Positions 34,467 through 45,216 of a stretch of DNA of 64,000 nucleotides are shown piece by piece; position 1 is the first letter of the stretch; each line of letters opens with the position of its first letter. Location of the stretch: contig JAQFVV010000050.1 of the NCBI GenBank assembly GCA_028023455.1, positions 2,374,411-2,438,410 of the forward strand. The letters are read 5' to 3'. Both the position numbers and the translations under genes were made by a program. The DNA comes from Epiperipatus broadwayi (taxonomy: Eukaryota; Onychophora; Udeonychophora; Euonychophora; Peripatidae). A model generated the notes under the pieces. That model saw nothing but the letters and a program-made list of their open reading frames with translations, searched no databases and was not told the DNA's origin.

Positions 34467-34969
34467 CCATTAAATAAAAATAAATTAATTGTATAGTAAT
34501 GTAATAAATTATTAAACATTTTAATACTATAGTAATGAAATATAAATATTTCAATTCTTATTTTTCTGTAAAATTTATCTTGCTTTAGAATGCAGGTCAT
34601 TTTATTTAATAATATCGATCCCCCTGCCCCTCAATTATGTTTACAGCATTTTGCAATTAGATTTAATCTTTTTTTTTTTTTAAAAAAGTCAACTTTCTGG
34701 AGTATTTATTAAAAGTATATCACTGTTATGTTCTAAGGAGAGAAAATATATCAAACTTTACATTGTTTACAGAGTACTAATCACTTTTTTAAATTTTATT
34801 TTCAAATATGCCTATATATTAATTAATTTATTGTATTTACTAATTATATATGCGTATTAAATAAGGAAAATAAGTTATTCAAATAAAACATAATTCTTGC
34901 TAATTTATAAAGTATGGTAAATCTCCAAATTTTAAGAACCTTTTCATAATTTTATTATAGTAGAGATAT
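34467..34969. other. AT-rich stretch, no gene seen
   Basis: No supportable feature. Confidence 0.4.
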
Positions 34970-35230
34970 ATATGAGAGATAGTGACCTGGACCAACTGAT
35001 GAGTGTTGGTTGAGCACGAAATGCATTTTGGGGGTCATTTGTCTTTTATTATGTCTTTATTTATATGAATTTAAAAAGAAGGGGGAAGTATGGAGGTGTT
35101 TATTATATCAATAAAGAAAACTAACAATTTTCTACCTGTATATGGCGTGTGTGAGTGCAGAGGATCTTATTGTGGTTAAACTTTAGCATCCTCTGATTCA
35201 AATTTTAAATTTTATTTACGCAACTGCAAA
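34970..35230 (+). mobile_element. Family A hammerhead element, single copy
   Basis: A solitary plus-strand copy with the ribozyme at its start. Downstream sequence has diverged, but the tail around 35140-35215 retains the GCAGAGG...GATTCAAATTTT part of the family. Left boundary at the ATATATATGAGAGAT junction. No inverted partner is seen. Confidence 0.6.
34976..35039 (+). ncRNA. Hammerhead ribozyme, family A, intact with compensatory stem
   Basis: CTGATGA, stem II GTGTT-GGTTG-AGCAC, GAAA, a two-pair stem III and stem I CCAA/TTGG. The outer stem I is AGTGACC paired with GGTCATT, whereas other copies have GATC/GATC or AATC/GATT. The paired change keeps the helix. Confidence 0.8.
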
Positions 35231-35357
35231 TTTCAAGTAACCAACTGTAGATATTACTTGAAAAAATAGTACCTAAATATTATTAGCTACTAGGTAAAAT
35301 AAGAATATGGATAAATTGCTAAACTCCTAATTACTCCTTTGTGAAAAGAATTATATA

Positions 35358-35413
35358 GAGGTTTGTCTGTATACCCTTTACAAAGATGGTTTGTCTGTAT
35401 ACCCTTTACAGAG
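35358..35413. repeat. Tandem duplication of a 28-bp unit
   Basis: GGTTTGTCTGTATACCCTTT plus a short tail occurs twice in direct contact, with one difference near the end. Confidence 0.85.
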
Positions 35414-36054
35414 ATTAGACAAAGCAATTAACATTTTTTATGAAATCCATTTCTTCTCATTCAATTCTACCAACAAATGTAATCTTGTGTAATCAATAAA
35501 AGCCAGATGGAAGTGTTTTAAAAACCCTTTATCTTCTGGCATCTATTGTCAGTTCGAGATTGCATCAAATAACAAAGCTGAAATATAAGAAATAGATTTG
35601 ATATATAAAAGTCTTGTGAGAGCTGAATTGGGTAGAATTTGTTGATGTAATAAATTGTAGTACGCTTTATTAATATTATTTAGATTATAATTTTCTTATA
35701 CTCAGTCTGAGATAAACATGCCTGACACAGCCATCTAGAATCATATTCGATCCATATACTTATTATTTGGAAAAAGTGGTCTTGCCAGAAAATTCTGGTT
35801 CACAATCACTAGGCAAGGACACATCCAAGATTTGGAAATAAAGAACTTGTTTTAAAATATGATATTCTTTTAGACTTCCACTATATATCTATTTACTGGT
35901 CATATGTACATTGTAGCAGTACATATGGAAATGGCAGCTCTGACCATAAGTTTTGTATTTTTAAAGGTTCTTGAAGGATTTGGGGATATGCTGACATTTG
36001 AAGTAAATTTGAAACTATGGTTCTCTTTCTTTATTACAATTTAGCAGAAAGAAT
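35414..36054. other. Intergenic, no gene seen
   Basis: AT-rich to mixed sequence without a frame or repeat that I can support. Confidence 0.4.
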
Positions 36055-36620
36055 ACCCTGAATGGTTTAGTATACTAATAGAATAGCAGAATCTGTAGTT
36101 CAAGGTCTGTGGATCGCAACCCACCTCTGTCACTGCTGATGCTCGAACATCCTATGAATTCCTTAATAATAAATCATTCAATTACTAAATTCTTTCTAAG
36201 TTTCCAGCATGCTTTAGTGCCATGGCAGAATGATAGTCTCTGGAACTCAATGTCCACCAATCACAGCACAGCTCTGTGATGACTGATGCTTGGATTTATG
36301 AAATACACATTAATAATCCATTCATCTACTATATATTCTGAGTTCCCAGCATGCTTTGCTTTAGTGGCAGAATGGTATACTCTAAATCTCAAGGTCCATG
36401 AATCGTACTCCGGCTCTCACTTCTGATGCTGGAACTTCTTACGAACTTCTAAATAAAAACCACTCAATTATTATATTCTTTATGAATTCCCAGCATGCTT
36501 TGCTTCAGTGGTAGAGTAGCAGACTTTGGAGCTTAAAGTTCATGGATCACACAGCTCACCTCTATCACTTCCAAAGCTTGTATTTCTTATAAACTCATGA
36601 ACCCTAAACCATTCGATGAG
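36055..36620 (+). repeat. Tandem array of four units of about 143 bp
   Basis: Four diverged copies start near 36055, 36204, 36346 and 36490. The shared layout is CCAGCATGCTTTG, then TAGTGGCAGAATGGTA (close to a tRNA A box, TGGCNNAGTGG), CTCAAGGTCCATG, a CTCTGTCACTTCTGATGCT block and an AT-rich spacer with AAACCATTCAATTA. Solitary relatives are at 52600-52720 (plus) and possibly 41388-41452 (minus). It could be a tandemly amplified SINE or a pol III-type satellite. No coding role is visible. Confidence 0.7.
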
Positions 36621-36896
36621 CATTATTTATCACTAATCAACTAACAACTGCTTTATCTATCAGATTATGTATCACAATCATACTTCTTAATACCATCAAT
36701 TTTAAATCATAAATTAGTGGAATAGTTAAAGGAAATGATGTTCCACTGAACATCACATGATCACCATTTCTTATGCTTGCTCATTATTATTAAAACAAGC
36801 AAAACTCTCCATACAGTAGTCCCACTATAAGCAAGACAGAGTAATCAATTGATTTCAGAAGGCTTGTGCGTAAAATCCCTATCTAGTGACTATTCA

Positions 36897-36953
36897 TCCA
36901 ATATACCCAGACTAGTTTCTGGCTTGTGGCTTTGATTAGTGAGGAGCCTTGGA
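36897..36953 (-). ncRNA. Hammerhead motif, family B, dead core
   Basis: Minus strand core reads CTAATCA instead of CTGATGA; GAAAC, GTC and the stems remain. Confidence 0.6.
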
Positions 36954-37167
36954 TCTGAGAACTAGTTATTAAAGAATCAAAGACACCAAAATGTATGGGT
37001 ACTGAACTGTGTTCAGACCTATATGATGATATAAGCTAATGAGCTTGAATTGAAAATATTATTATGTTTTCAATTTTAGACCCAATAGTTTTGTAGTTAA
37101 GTAGAGATAAAAAGTGGCTGCTGGAGGGTTGTATTAGATTCTAAGATCTAGCTGCAGCGCTCTCAGA

Positions 37168-37224
37168 TGCAAGACTACTCACTGATGAAAGTTACAAGCT
37201 AGAAACTAGTCTGGGGATATTGAA
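37168..37224 (+). ncRNA. Hammerhead motif, family B
   Basis: CTGATGA, GAAAC and GTC are intact; stem II is weak (AGT-TACAA-GCT) and the outer stem I pairs are partly lost. Confidence 0.6.
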
Positions 37225-37327
37225 TGAGTATGCCCTAGATAGAGATTTTATGCACAAGCCTTCCTGAATCCATTGATTACTCTGTCTCACAATGAGTAGT
37301 GCTACTATATGGGGAGTCTTGCCTGTG

Positions 37328-38239
37328 TGGGTTTTAATTGTTGTAGACTTTCAAATAGCTAAGTTTCTTTATTCAGTTTAAATTTACAACTCGTGACTCG
37401 TAATTCAAATTTGCATATGTTTATGGTGAACTTCACTAAACCTGCACTCAGCATTAGGTTATAAAGAAGAAAAAAAAAACACTTCATTACAAGATGAACA
37501 AATGTATGCATATTTGAGTTAAATATTGCCTGTTAAATAGTAACAAGAAACTGTTTCTAATATTACATGTTTTTAATATTACATATGTAGATATATAAAT
37601 AAAGAACTCTGATAATGGAGTTTACTGAGTTTGAATCAATATACATTATATATAATGTGTATGCTAAGAAAAGTTTAAAAAATTATAAGTTCAACATAGT
37701 ATGCCGAGCATGCCTTCAACTAATTAGTAGTCATATTCACAGCTATAATTATCCAAGAGGATTGTGAGATTTATAAAAGAATCACAAAAGGGGAGATTTA
37801 CATAAAATGTGATTATAAGATGAAAAGGAATTTATTTAAAAGAGCCACTTTTTTGACTAGGAGACACAGGATTCTGACTTGTTGGTTGCATGTACATTGT
37901 TGGTGATGTTCCAAAACTCTTTTTGCATTCAGTATTGTTTCTTTTGCAGACAAATATTGTCAGATGTGGGTTCAAAGCTGTGACCATGTTTAGACTCATA
38001 TTTGACAAAAATAGATTTCATATCTGTATTAGTTTTAGTGCAATTGTGTTGATATTTGTGTAAGTGATGTATATACTATTTCTTAACGATGAAACAAAAA
38101 TCTTGAAAATTGTGTAGTCTCTGTATTTTTTCTTGTAATCAAAGTACTTTGTTAAACAAGGCTCCTTTACTGAATAAATTATTTTTTACGATGCTCAGTT
38201 TTAATCAATAGACAGTAATACTAATGTTTTTTATGTAAT
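37328..38239. other. Intergenic, no gene seen
   Basis: AT-rich to mixed. No supportable frame or repeat. Confidence 0.4.
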
Positions 38240-38337
38240 ATAGGGTATATGAGCACAGACTTTCAGATGACACATCACTCTCCACTCTATCTAAGAACAC
38301 CGAAACACTCAAGCACATATATGCTGAAAAGATAAAT

Positions 38338-38401
38338 AATCACCAATATACGTATTTCATGCTAAAACCAGCAATCATCAGTTGGTCCAGATTATCATCT
38401 C
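38338..38401 (-). ncRNA. Hammerhead ribozyme, family A
   Basis: CTGATGA and GAAA intact; stem II TTGCT...AGCAT has a T-T mismatch next to the core; stem I CCAA/TTGG and AATC/GATT paired. Confidence 0.7.
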
Positions 38402-38602
38402 CCACACATATATACTATAAGTGCTCAGATATATATTAAGATAGACAGTCTTCATACTTCAATGGACAGGCTCCAATCTACTACACACTCCAACTCTTCA
38501 ACCGTCCATCCAATTGAAAATCTGAGATTGGAGTCTGTCCATTAAAGTATGAAGATTGTCTATCTTAATATATATCTGAGCACTTATAGTATATATGTGT
38601 GG

Positions 38603-38667
38603 GAGATGATAATCTGGACCAACTGATGATTGCTGGTTTTAGCATGAAATATGTATATTGGTGATTA
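38603..38667 (+). ncRNA. Hammerhead ribozyme, family A (first of tandem pair)
   Basis: Same core and stem II as the minus copy at 38338-38401, with stem III ATATGTAT and cut after TA. It faces its partner across the palindrome centre. Confidence 0.7.
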
Positions 38668-39073
38668 TTTATCTTTTCAACATATATGTGCTTGAGTGTT
38701 TCGGTGTTATTAGATAGAGTGGAGAGTGATGGGTCATCTGAAAGTCTGTGCTCATATATCCTATATTATATATAGACACAGGTATATAATAAACCTGTGT
38801 TTCAGTTATTACATTGTAGAGATGTCTTCCCATCCTTGCATATGTATTAAATGGATTATGTCCTGTACATGTGGGGTTCAGATTGACCTTAAGTCAACAT
38901 GGGTGTGACAAGAATCTCAGCCTCAGGGGAGCCTTCGAGCATTCCATCATCAGATTTTCAATTGGATGGACGGTCGAAGAGTTGGAGTGTGTAGTAGATT
39001 GGAGCCTGTCCATTAAAGTATGAAGATTGTCTATCTTAATATATATCTGAGCACTTATAGTATATATGTGTGG

Positions 39074-39137
39074 GATATGATAATCTAGACCAACTGATGA
39101 TTGCTGGTTTTAACATGAAATACGTATATTGGTGATT
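39074..39137 (+). ncRNA. Hammerhead ribozyme, family A (second of tandem pair)
   Basis: Core bases intact; stem II has an added C-A mismatch (TTGCT opposite AACAT), so it is likely weaker than the first. Confidence 0.65.
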
Positions 39138-39290
39138 ATTTATCTTTTCAGCATATATTTGCTTGAGTGTTTCGGTATTATTAGATAGAGTGGAGAGTGA
39201 TGGGTCATCTGAAAGTCTGTGCTCATATACCCTATATTACATATATAGACACAGGTATATAATAAGCCTGTGTTTCAGTTATTAATGGTT

Positions 39291-40035
39291 TTTTTTATTT
39301 TTATTTTAAGATAGACTAAATATATACATTTTAAAAGAAGTCATTGTACCATCTTTTATACATTAATTATAGAGAAATATTTTGTTCAGAGGTTATCTTT
39401 TTTGTTATCTGTTTTTGAATTGCAAAGTTTACACATATTAAAATTTTATGCACGGTATTTGTATATGCATATTGCAAAAAAAAATAATTAAATCGTATTT
39501 TATTTATAATGTTAAAACCATATTAGAAAAACAGCTTCATACATATTGTATATATGCCGTATATTAATGGGAAATAATCCTTTAACTCAGTGAATTGCAT
39601 GTGTGTGTGATACATATATATTTATGCATACTAGTGATGAACTATTGAACTTACAACATTGCTTTGGTTTTTATTTCCACTCCAGTATGAATTTTCTTTT
39701 TTTTTTTTAATTAGTTAAATATTTTGAATTAATTTTCAGTAATAAGCCATACATGAAATTAATCCTACTTTTATTTACTGTCCAGTTGGCTCATGACGTA
39801 AATGGGATATTCAATTAAAATTTAATATGCATAACGCACGAAGAATTCATGCGTCTTAAAATATTAAATAATAATTGGCACTGTCTAGCTATGATTTTAC
39901 TTAGGATTAATAAATAAAGTACAGATGGATTATTATTCAAGGTTAGATAAATATTGATGAATTATTATTTTATAAAGTATATATATATCACGTATATGTA
40001 TCAATATATGTCCATGTAGTCTGTATACAAATAAA
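39291..40035. other. AT-rich stretch, no gene seen
   Basis: No supportable feature. Confidence 0.4.
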
Positions 40036-40300
40036 CACAAGCACAATTAGAGGGATTTGAAATTACGATTTCTCAGTCTATATATACCTCAACTCCATCT
40101 CAAACAACCAACACGTATGGCCGCATGCATGTGAAAAGAATGGATGATCCCCAGTAGACGTATTTCGTGCAGTACCAACACTCATCAGTTGGGCCAGATC
40201 GTAATCTCCCACACTATCTCTTTCACATGTGGGAATGTGTGTCGGTTGTTTGAGATGGAGTGGGGTAAATACAGACAGAAAAATCCTAACTTCAAATCCG
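40036..40300. mobile_element. Family A hammerhead element, partial inverted dimer
   Basis: Minus-strand copy (about 40036-40215) with ribozyme, followed by a truncated plus-strand copy (about 40216-40300) that lacks the ribozyme but repeats ACTCCATCTCAAACAACC inverted. Symmetry centre near 40215. Confidence 0.6.
40143..40208 (-). ncRNA. Hammerhead ribozyme, family A
   Basis: CTGATGA, stem II GTGTT...TGCAC, GAAA, and stem I CCCAA opposite CTGGG (one mismatch next to the core) with GATC/GATC beyond. Core bases intact. Confidence 0.65.
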
Positions 40301-41704
40301 CCATTTACTTATATAAAAACACATTTAATATACTTAATGAATAAGTTAATTACTAGCGTAATTATTTTTTTTGTTATTATTAAGATGACAAAATTTCTTT
40401 TTATTCCGAGCAACATTTTTTTCAAATTACATTCACATTTACTGCATAATATCCCTTAGCATAACGATTACTAATTTCTTTTTTTAAAGTACTTTAGTTT
40501 TAACAAATTATTATTTTTTTAAGTACCTTTAGCAAATCTCTTTCGTTATAAAGATTAAATAACTATTTACTTCCATAAAGTAAATGCATTCAAAATTTTC
40601 AAAGATTAAAAAAATGTGTAATGAGAAATTAGAAATGTCATTTAATTCCATCAATACAATTACGATAATCCGCCTTCTTTTCAATTTTAATTGATTTTTA
40701 AACTAATAACATAATTTGAATTTTTATTAAGTAAATGATTTACTCTCCTTCGCCACTCTCACACACAATTTTAAGCCCAGTAAAGAGCAAATCCTTCACA
40801 ATATAATATATTGCAAGATTGAATTACATTCCAACAAACAGTTTTTTTCCCAATAAAGTATTTTTTTTTCTAGCTGCTGCTTTCAAATATTGAATTCCTG
40901 AGTGATTTTTAAGTTTAATAGCATTTATTTCTTCTCCAAACGTTTTTTTCACATATTAGTTGCAATAAACAGATGTTTATTCAATTTGCGTTCATAATGG
41001 CGTATATTCGCTATTATTGATTATCATTTTCATATAGAATATATTTTATTGCAGGAGGTTTCATTTTTCTTATGATGACCTCTTAATTTAAGATGCTGGA
41101 ATGAAATACGTCAATGAAAATCACAAGCAATAACAAATTATCACAGCATGGTTAATCTTATAACTTAATGTTAATACTGTGAGAAGATAACATACCACAT
41201 TGTTTCAATATTAAATCAAGACAGTAAGTATAGCAGTCTAAGGACAAAAATTTTCTTTGGTGATATTCGAAACTCTGTTGTTATAACTTAACATTTGACA
41301 TTATATATTGTCATAGTATAATAATTTCATGTTTACTATGAAATGTTGGGATATCATGTGATTGTCAAGCAATAGTATTTACAGACTAGAGCTGTGTTTT
41401 ATGGACCTTTAGCCTTTGAGTTGAGAACTTTATCACTTCATTAAACTATCTATACAAGGTGTCCTAATTGTATAACATCATTTATCTTTAAATAAATTGG
41501 TTACATTTTGGAAAAGTGGCTCAAAAATTCTTTTGATTATTGCTTATTAAGATAAATATATAATAGAAATAGTGTCAATGTTCTCTTGGAGTATATAGTA
41601 TGAGATATGCTTTCAATTTATTATGTTCAATTTTGTAAAGTATATAGCTGAGAGAATAAACACACACCAGTAACATCATTAAAAAATAATCTGTGAAAAT
41701 AGAT
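40301..41704. other. Intergenic, no gene seen
   Basis: AT-rich with many T runs. 41388-41452 (minus) is a possible distant relative of the 36 kb tandem unit. Confidence 0.4.
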
Positions 41705-41915
41705 GTGGTGATGGGTTGCTAAAAGAGATGACAGAAATGAACAATTGAAATCTTAAATCGGATCCCAAGTGATTGTAAAAGGCTTTGAAAAAGTCTTTGT
41801 ATCAGATGAATGGATAAAGATGTTTTCTACAATGCTGCAGAAAGTGAAGCTATATATTTGAAAACTAGATTAAAATTTGAGAGACTTCACCCTGCAGTGG
41901 ATTAATAGCGATTGA
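41705..41915 (+). mobile_element. RTE LINE 3' fragment
   Basis: Aligns with 29370-29584 of the RTE element: CTAAAAGAGATGA, GAACAATTGAAATCTTAAA, TTGTAAAAGGC and GAGACTTCACCCTGCAGTGG are all recognisable. Stops and indels break the frame. A 5'-truncated insertion, which is usual for LINEs. Confidence 0.75.
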
Positions 41916-44170
41916 AAGTGAATAATAATATCCAATAATATATGGTCAGTGTGGACACGAGAAAGGATTTCTAAACATGCTTGAGAACCATTACTATAAT
42001 CATTTTTTTTTGTTCTCTGATTCTTAAGTTTCTAATATTATTATCAAATAGTTTTGGCTTACTACATGTAACTATTTTTCATTAATAAGAATGATAGTTT
42101 ATTTAATAGACGCATAGTACCTTCTTATCGTTTATTATGTCATAAGAACAATTGCTGACTATGTATTTATATATATGTAATATGTAGTTTTAGAATAATT
42201 ATGAAATTTAAAATAATCAATTACTCCTGGAAAGCTGTATATAATTAAACTCAGAAATAGAAAAGGATTAAAAAGTATTTAGATTTTAATCTATAATTAA
42301 ATAAGCAAAAAAAAGAGGATTATTACTGCAGGAAAAGTAATTAAAAGTAATTTTGCAAATAGATAAGAACTAATTAAGAAATTAATTCATAAAACTATGT
42401 CTGCAATCGTGATAAGCAGATTAATGAAACAATAGGTAGGCAAATAAAAAAAGCTGAATTCATCTCAGCCAGTGAGGGGATTGGACACAATGAGGATCTT
42501 CCCAATCACTACTGTATTTTAATAAGCCTTAGGGTTCACGCGTATTGCAAATGTAGTTGCATATTTTGACATGCATAATATCTTCTTTTACATCTAAGGT
42601 AAGTAATTAAATGATTACATAAATTATTTATCTGAGTCTCATTTATGATAGAAAATATTGTTGATAATATTTGCTGTAGGTTAATGCTCCATAATTTAAT
42701 TAAAGTATCAAGAATTACTTGATAAAATAAATTTTTACTCTTATTAAGTCATAATTGAAGACAATCTACACCCAGGTTTAATCATAGTAAAATTTATACT
42801 GCACATGAAACCGTTTTTTAAATAATTAGACAAGTTTTTTTAAAAAAAAAAAAAAATTCAATATAGAGTTTTGTCTATATTTTCAACCAATTTCCAATAT
42901 TGAGTTTACTTTTCAAAGTCATTCCTAGATGTCATAATAATCGTCTAAATCATTATCAAATATCAAATAATTATTCAATATTTGAAATATTAGTTTTTTT
43001 TTTTTTCAGTGATGTACACTTTAATAAAATTTAAAGATGAAATATATCACGCAAATTTAAACATTATTCAAACGTATTAAACTTTAAACAATTTTTATCA
43101 TCCACGTATATTAGCTTTAGGAAACAAATCAAGGGCTTATGAAAATCCTGTAAATTGGTGCCTAAAATTCAAAAGAACTCGTTACTAAAATAGATAGTTG
43201 ATGACCTAGTGTCAGGCCTATATAATTGTTTAAATATATTAGCTTGATTCACAACCTTAGGATTAAAAGTGGTTGCTAAATAATTTCCATCCTAAATTCT
43301 CATTCATAAAGACAAAAACTAGTCTGGAAATGGACATCTGAATGTGTTATTATCTATTAATCACTTATTACTTAAGCTGATTATAGATGGCATTGTAATA
43401 TAAAACTGTTCTCAATTTATTAGATATTTATGTAATCTTAAAAATCAAGTGATTTATTGTACATAATTTACCTCTTTCATATATATATATACATCTAATT
43501 ATGTTTTTACACAATAGAAGATTGGTTCCTGAAAATTATATGTAAAAACATCATGTAAAAAATATATTGTATATATGGAAAATTAGATAATTACTTCCAA
43601 ACCCAAAAAATCAATGAAAATAATGAAATAAATCGTATGAAAAATCTTGTTAGAATCTTATCTTATACTATCAAATTTTATTTCATAAACATTGCATATA
43701 AATAAAAGTGAATTATAGGAACATACATTTTATTTGGAAAACAAAAAAAAATGTAAAGAATTAATGGACATAAAAATAGACACTTTCTGATAATAAATTC
43801 AAATGTTTGTGCATAATTACAATATTACTGTATAAATTGCAATATCCCTGCAATGTATAACTTACCATCTATTAAATTCCAACAAAATTAATAAATCATA
43901 TTTTTTCTTTAATATTTAATAAATATTTTATTATCAACACCAAGGTCCACTTTTTGCTCAATACCTAATGCCCAAATGTAAATAAAGAATTAACACCAAC
44001 AAGTTACCTCCCCTTTCAAAACAAACATCAAAAATGTTAAAATGCAGAGAAATAAATTCCTGATTTGCTGAGAAAAAGAATTTTTTCAAAAGTAATGAGA
44101 AATAAAGAGATGAAAACATTTTTTGATCAAATAAAATCATTTAAGAAAAAGTTTGTATAAAAATATAATT
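41916..44170. other. Intergenic, no gene seen
   Basis: Long AT-rich stretch with short poly(A)/poly(T) runs. No frame, RNA or repeat family member that I can support. Confidence 0.4.
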
Positions 44171-44353
44171 ACACCATATATCCCTTAATTAACACTTTAC
44201 AATGCACTTTTAATATGATCTATTTCTTCTTTGCTTACAGTTTCAACTGCCCTGCAGTCATCTTAAGATCTATTTTAAACTTTACTATAGCTACACCAAA
44301 ATCATATGTTAAAAGTACATTGTAAAGTGCTAATTAAGAGGTTTATGGTGTAT
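44171..44353. mobile_element. Fold-back with PLE-type terminal motif inside
   Basis: Arms 44171-44213 and 44308-44353 are inverted (ACACCATA, TTAATTA.CACTTTACAATG). The loop on the minus strand has AAGATGACTGCAGGGCAGTTGAAAC broken by substitutions: a stem ACTGC/GCAGT followed by TGAAAC, as at PLE termini. Confidence 0.55.
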
Positions 44354-44616
44354 TATATGTATATAATTAATCAATACAAATCAGGAGAAGTGGAAAGAAA
44401 TTTTAATAATTCAATAAAAACAGAATTAAGTATACTGTTTTCAATTATATCTGAAATTAATAATGCTTAATCATTCACCATTTTTGCTATTATTAACAAT
44501 AAACTTATCAATTAAAATGCACATCACCCCATCAACATTTTCCTGACATCTCATTTTAAAACTAAACCAAAAATCAACTTCAAATATTTTGTTAATATTT
44601 TCATTTTAACATCTAA

Positions 44617-45216
44617 TCATCCATTTTTACATCAGATCAACATATAGATGGTGGTAAAGGAGATCCGGGTAATTTAGAGGTGGGTGTAGTTAACCAAATA
44701 GATAATGGATTGATAATTGGCACCGATTTTAATACAATATCTAGCATAGATACAGAGTTGGATATTAATAGGGATTATTCTAGTAAACAACATTTACAGG
44801 GTCTAACATTAATTAATAGAGGGGCAATCCCTAAACGTTTTTCTAGACGTCTAAATAATAAGCAGGTTATAAGTAATTGACAAACATTACATAGTACATC
44901 GTTTCTTAAACTTAGGAAATTATATAATAAATTAGTTAGATATAGACAACATATTAGTAATTTTGCATATTTTATTAACAATAACATAATTCCTAAAGGC
45001 CTCAGAATAAAAATTATTGCTAACATAGACCAATTACCTAGGGAACATGCAATTAAATGGGATAATACAATAAGAGAAGCATCTGTTGCATTAATACATA
45101 TTTTGAAAGATGCATTTTTGGTAAGACTTAAATTAATTGAAAAAGAAATTATACATTTTAGTAGTTGTAATTTAATGAATATAGATGAACAGAAGGAATT
45201 ACAGGAATGGGTTTTT
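44617..45216 (+). pseudogene. PLE N-terminal region
   Basis: Open from after a TAA near 44612. It runs through TSDQHIDGGKGDPGN, SSKQHLQGLTLINRGAIPK and, after a TGA at 44878-44880, continues in the same frame with LRKLYNKLVRYRQHI, IIPKGLRIKIIANIDQ and EKELIHFSS-like sequence to a stop at 45214-45216. The IPKGL and helical Lys/Glu-rich segments are usual upstream of a PLE RT. No ATG start is visible, so the true start is lost or upstream. At a T6 run (about 45211-45216) the frame passes to the RT frame. Confidence 0.65.

Larger units (their letters stand above)
36742..37327. mobile_element. Family B hammerhead element, full-size copy
   Basis: The same plan as 432-1044: AACATCACATGATCACC end, left arm with CAAAACTCTCCATACAGTAG, a spacer beginning ACACCAAAATGTATGGG, right arm from GTGGCTGCTGGAGGGTTG to GGGGAGTCTTGCC. 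Part of the left arm (the ATCTTAGGATC block) is deleted. Flanking direct repeats are not evident, so the copy is probably old. Confidence 0.7.
38240..39290. mobile_element. Family A hammerhead cluster: inverted plus direct copies
   Basis: Three copies. 38240-38520 (minus) and 38521-38765 (plus) form a long, well-matched palindrome. A second plus copy, 38994-39283, repeats 38523-38812 in direct orientation. The two plus hammerheads start their cores at 38623 and 39094, exactly 471 bp apart. The stretch between includes GTGGGGTTCAGATTGACC and a block also seen at 2340-2400. No ORF. The arm match is the best of all family A copies, so this locus is probably the youngest. Confidence 0.75.
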
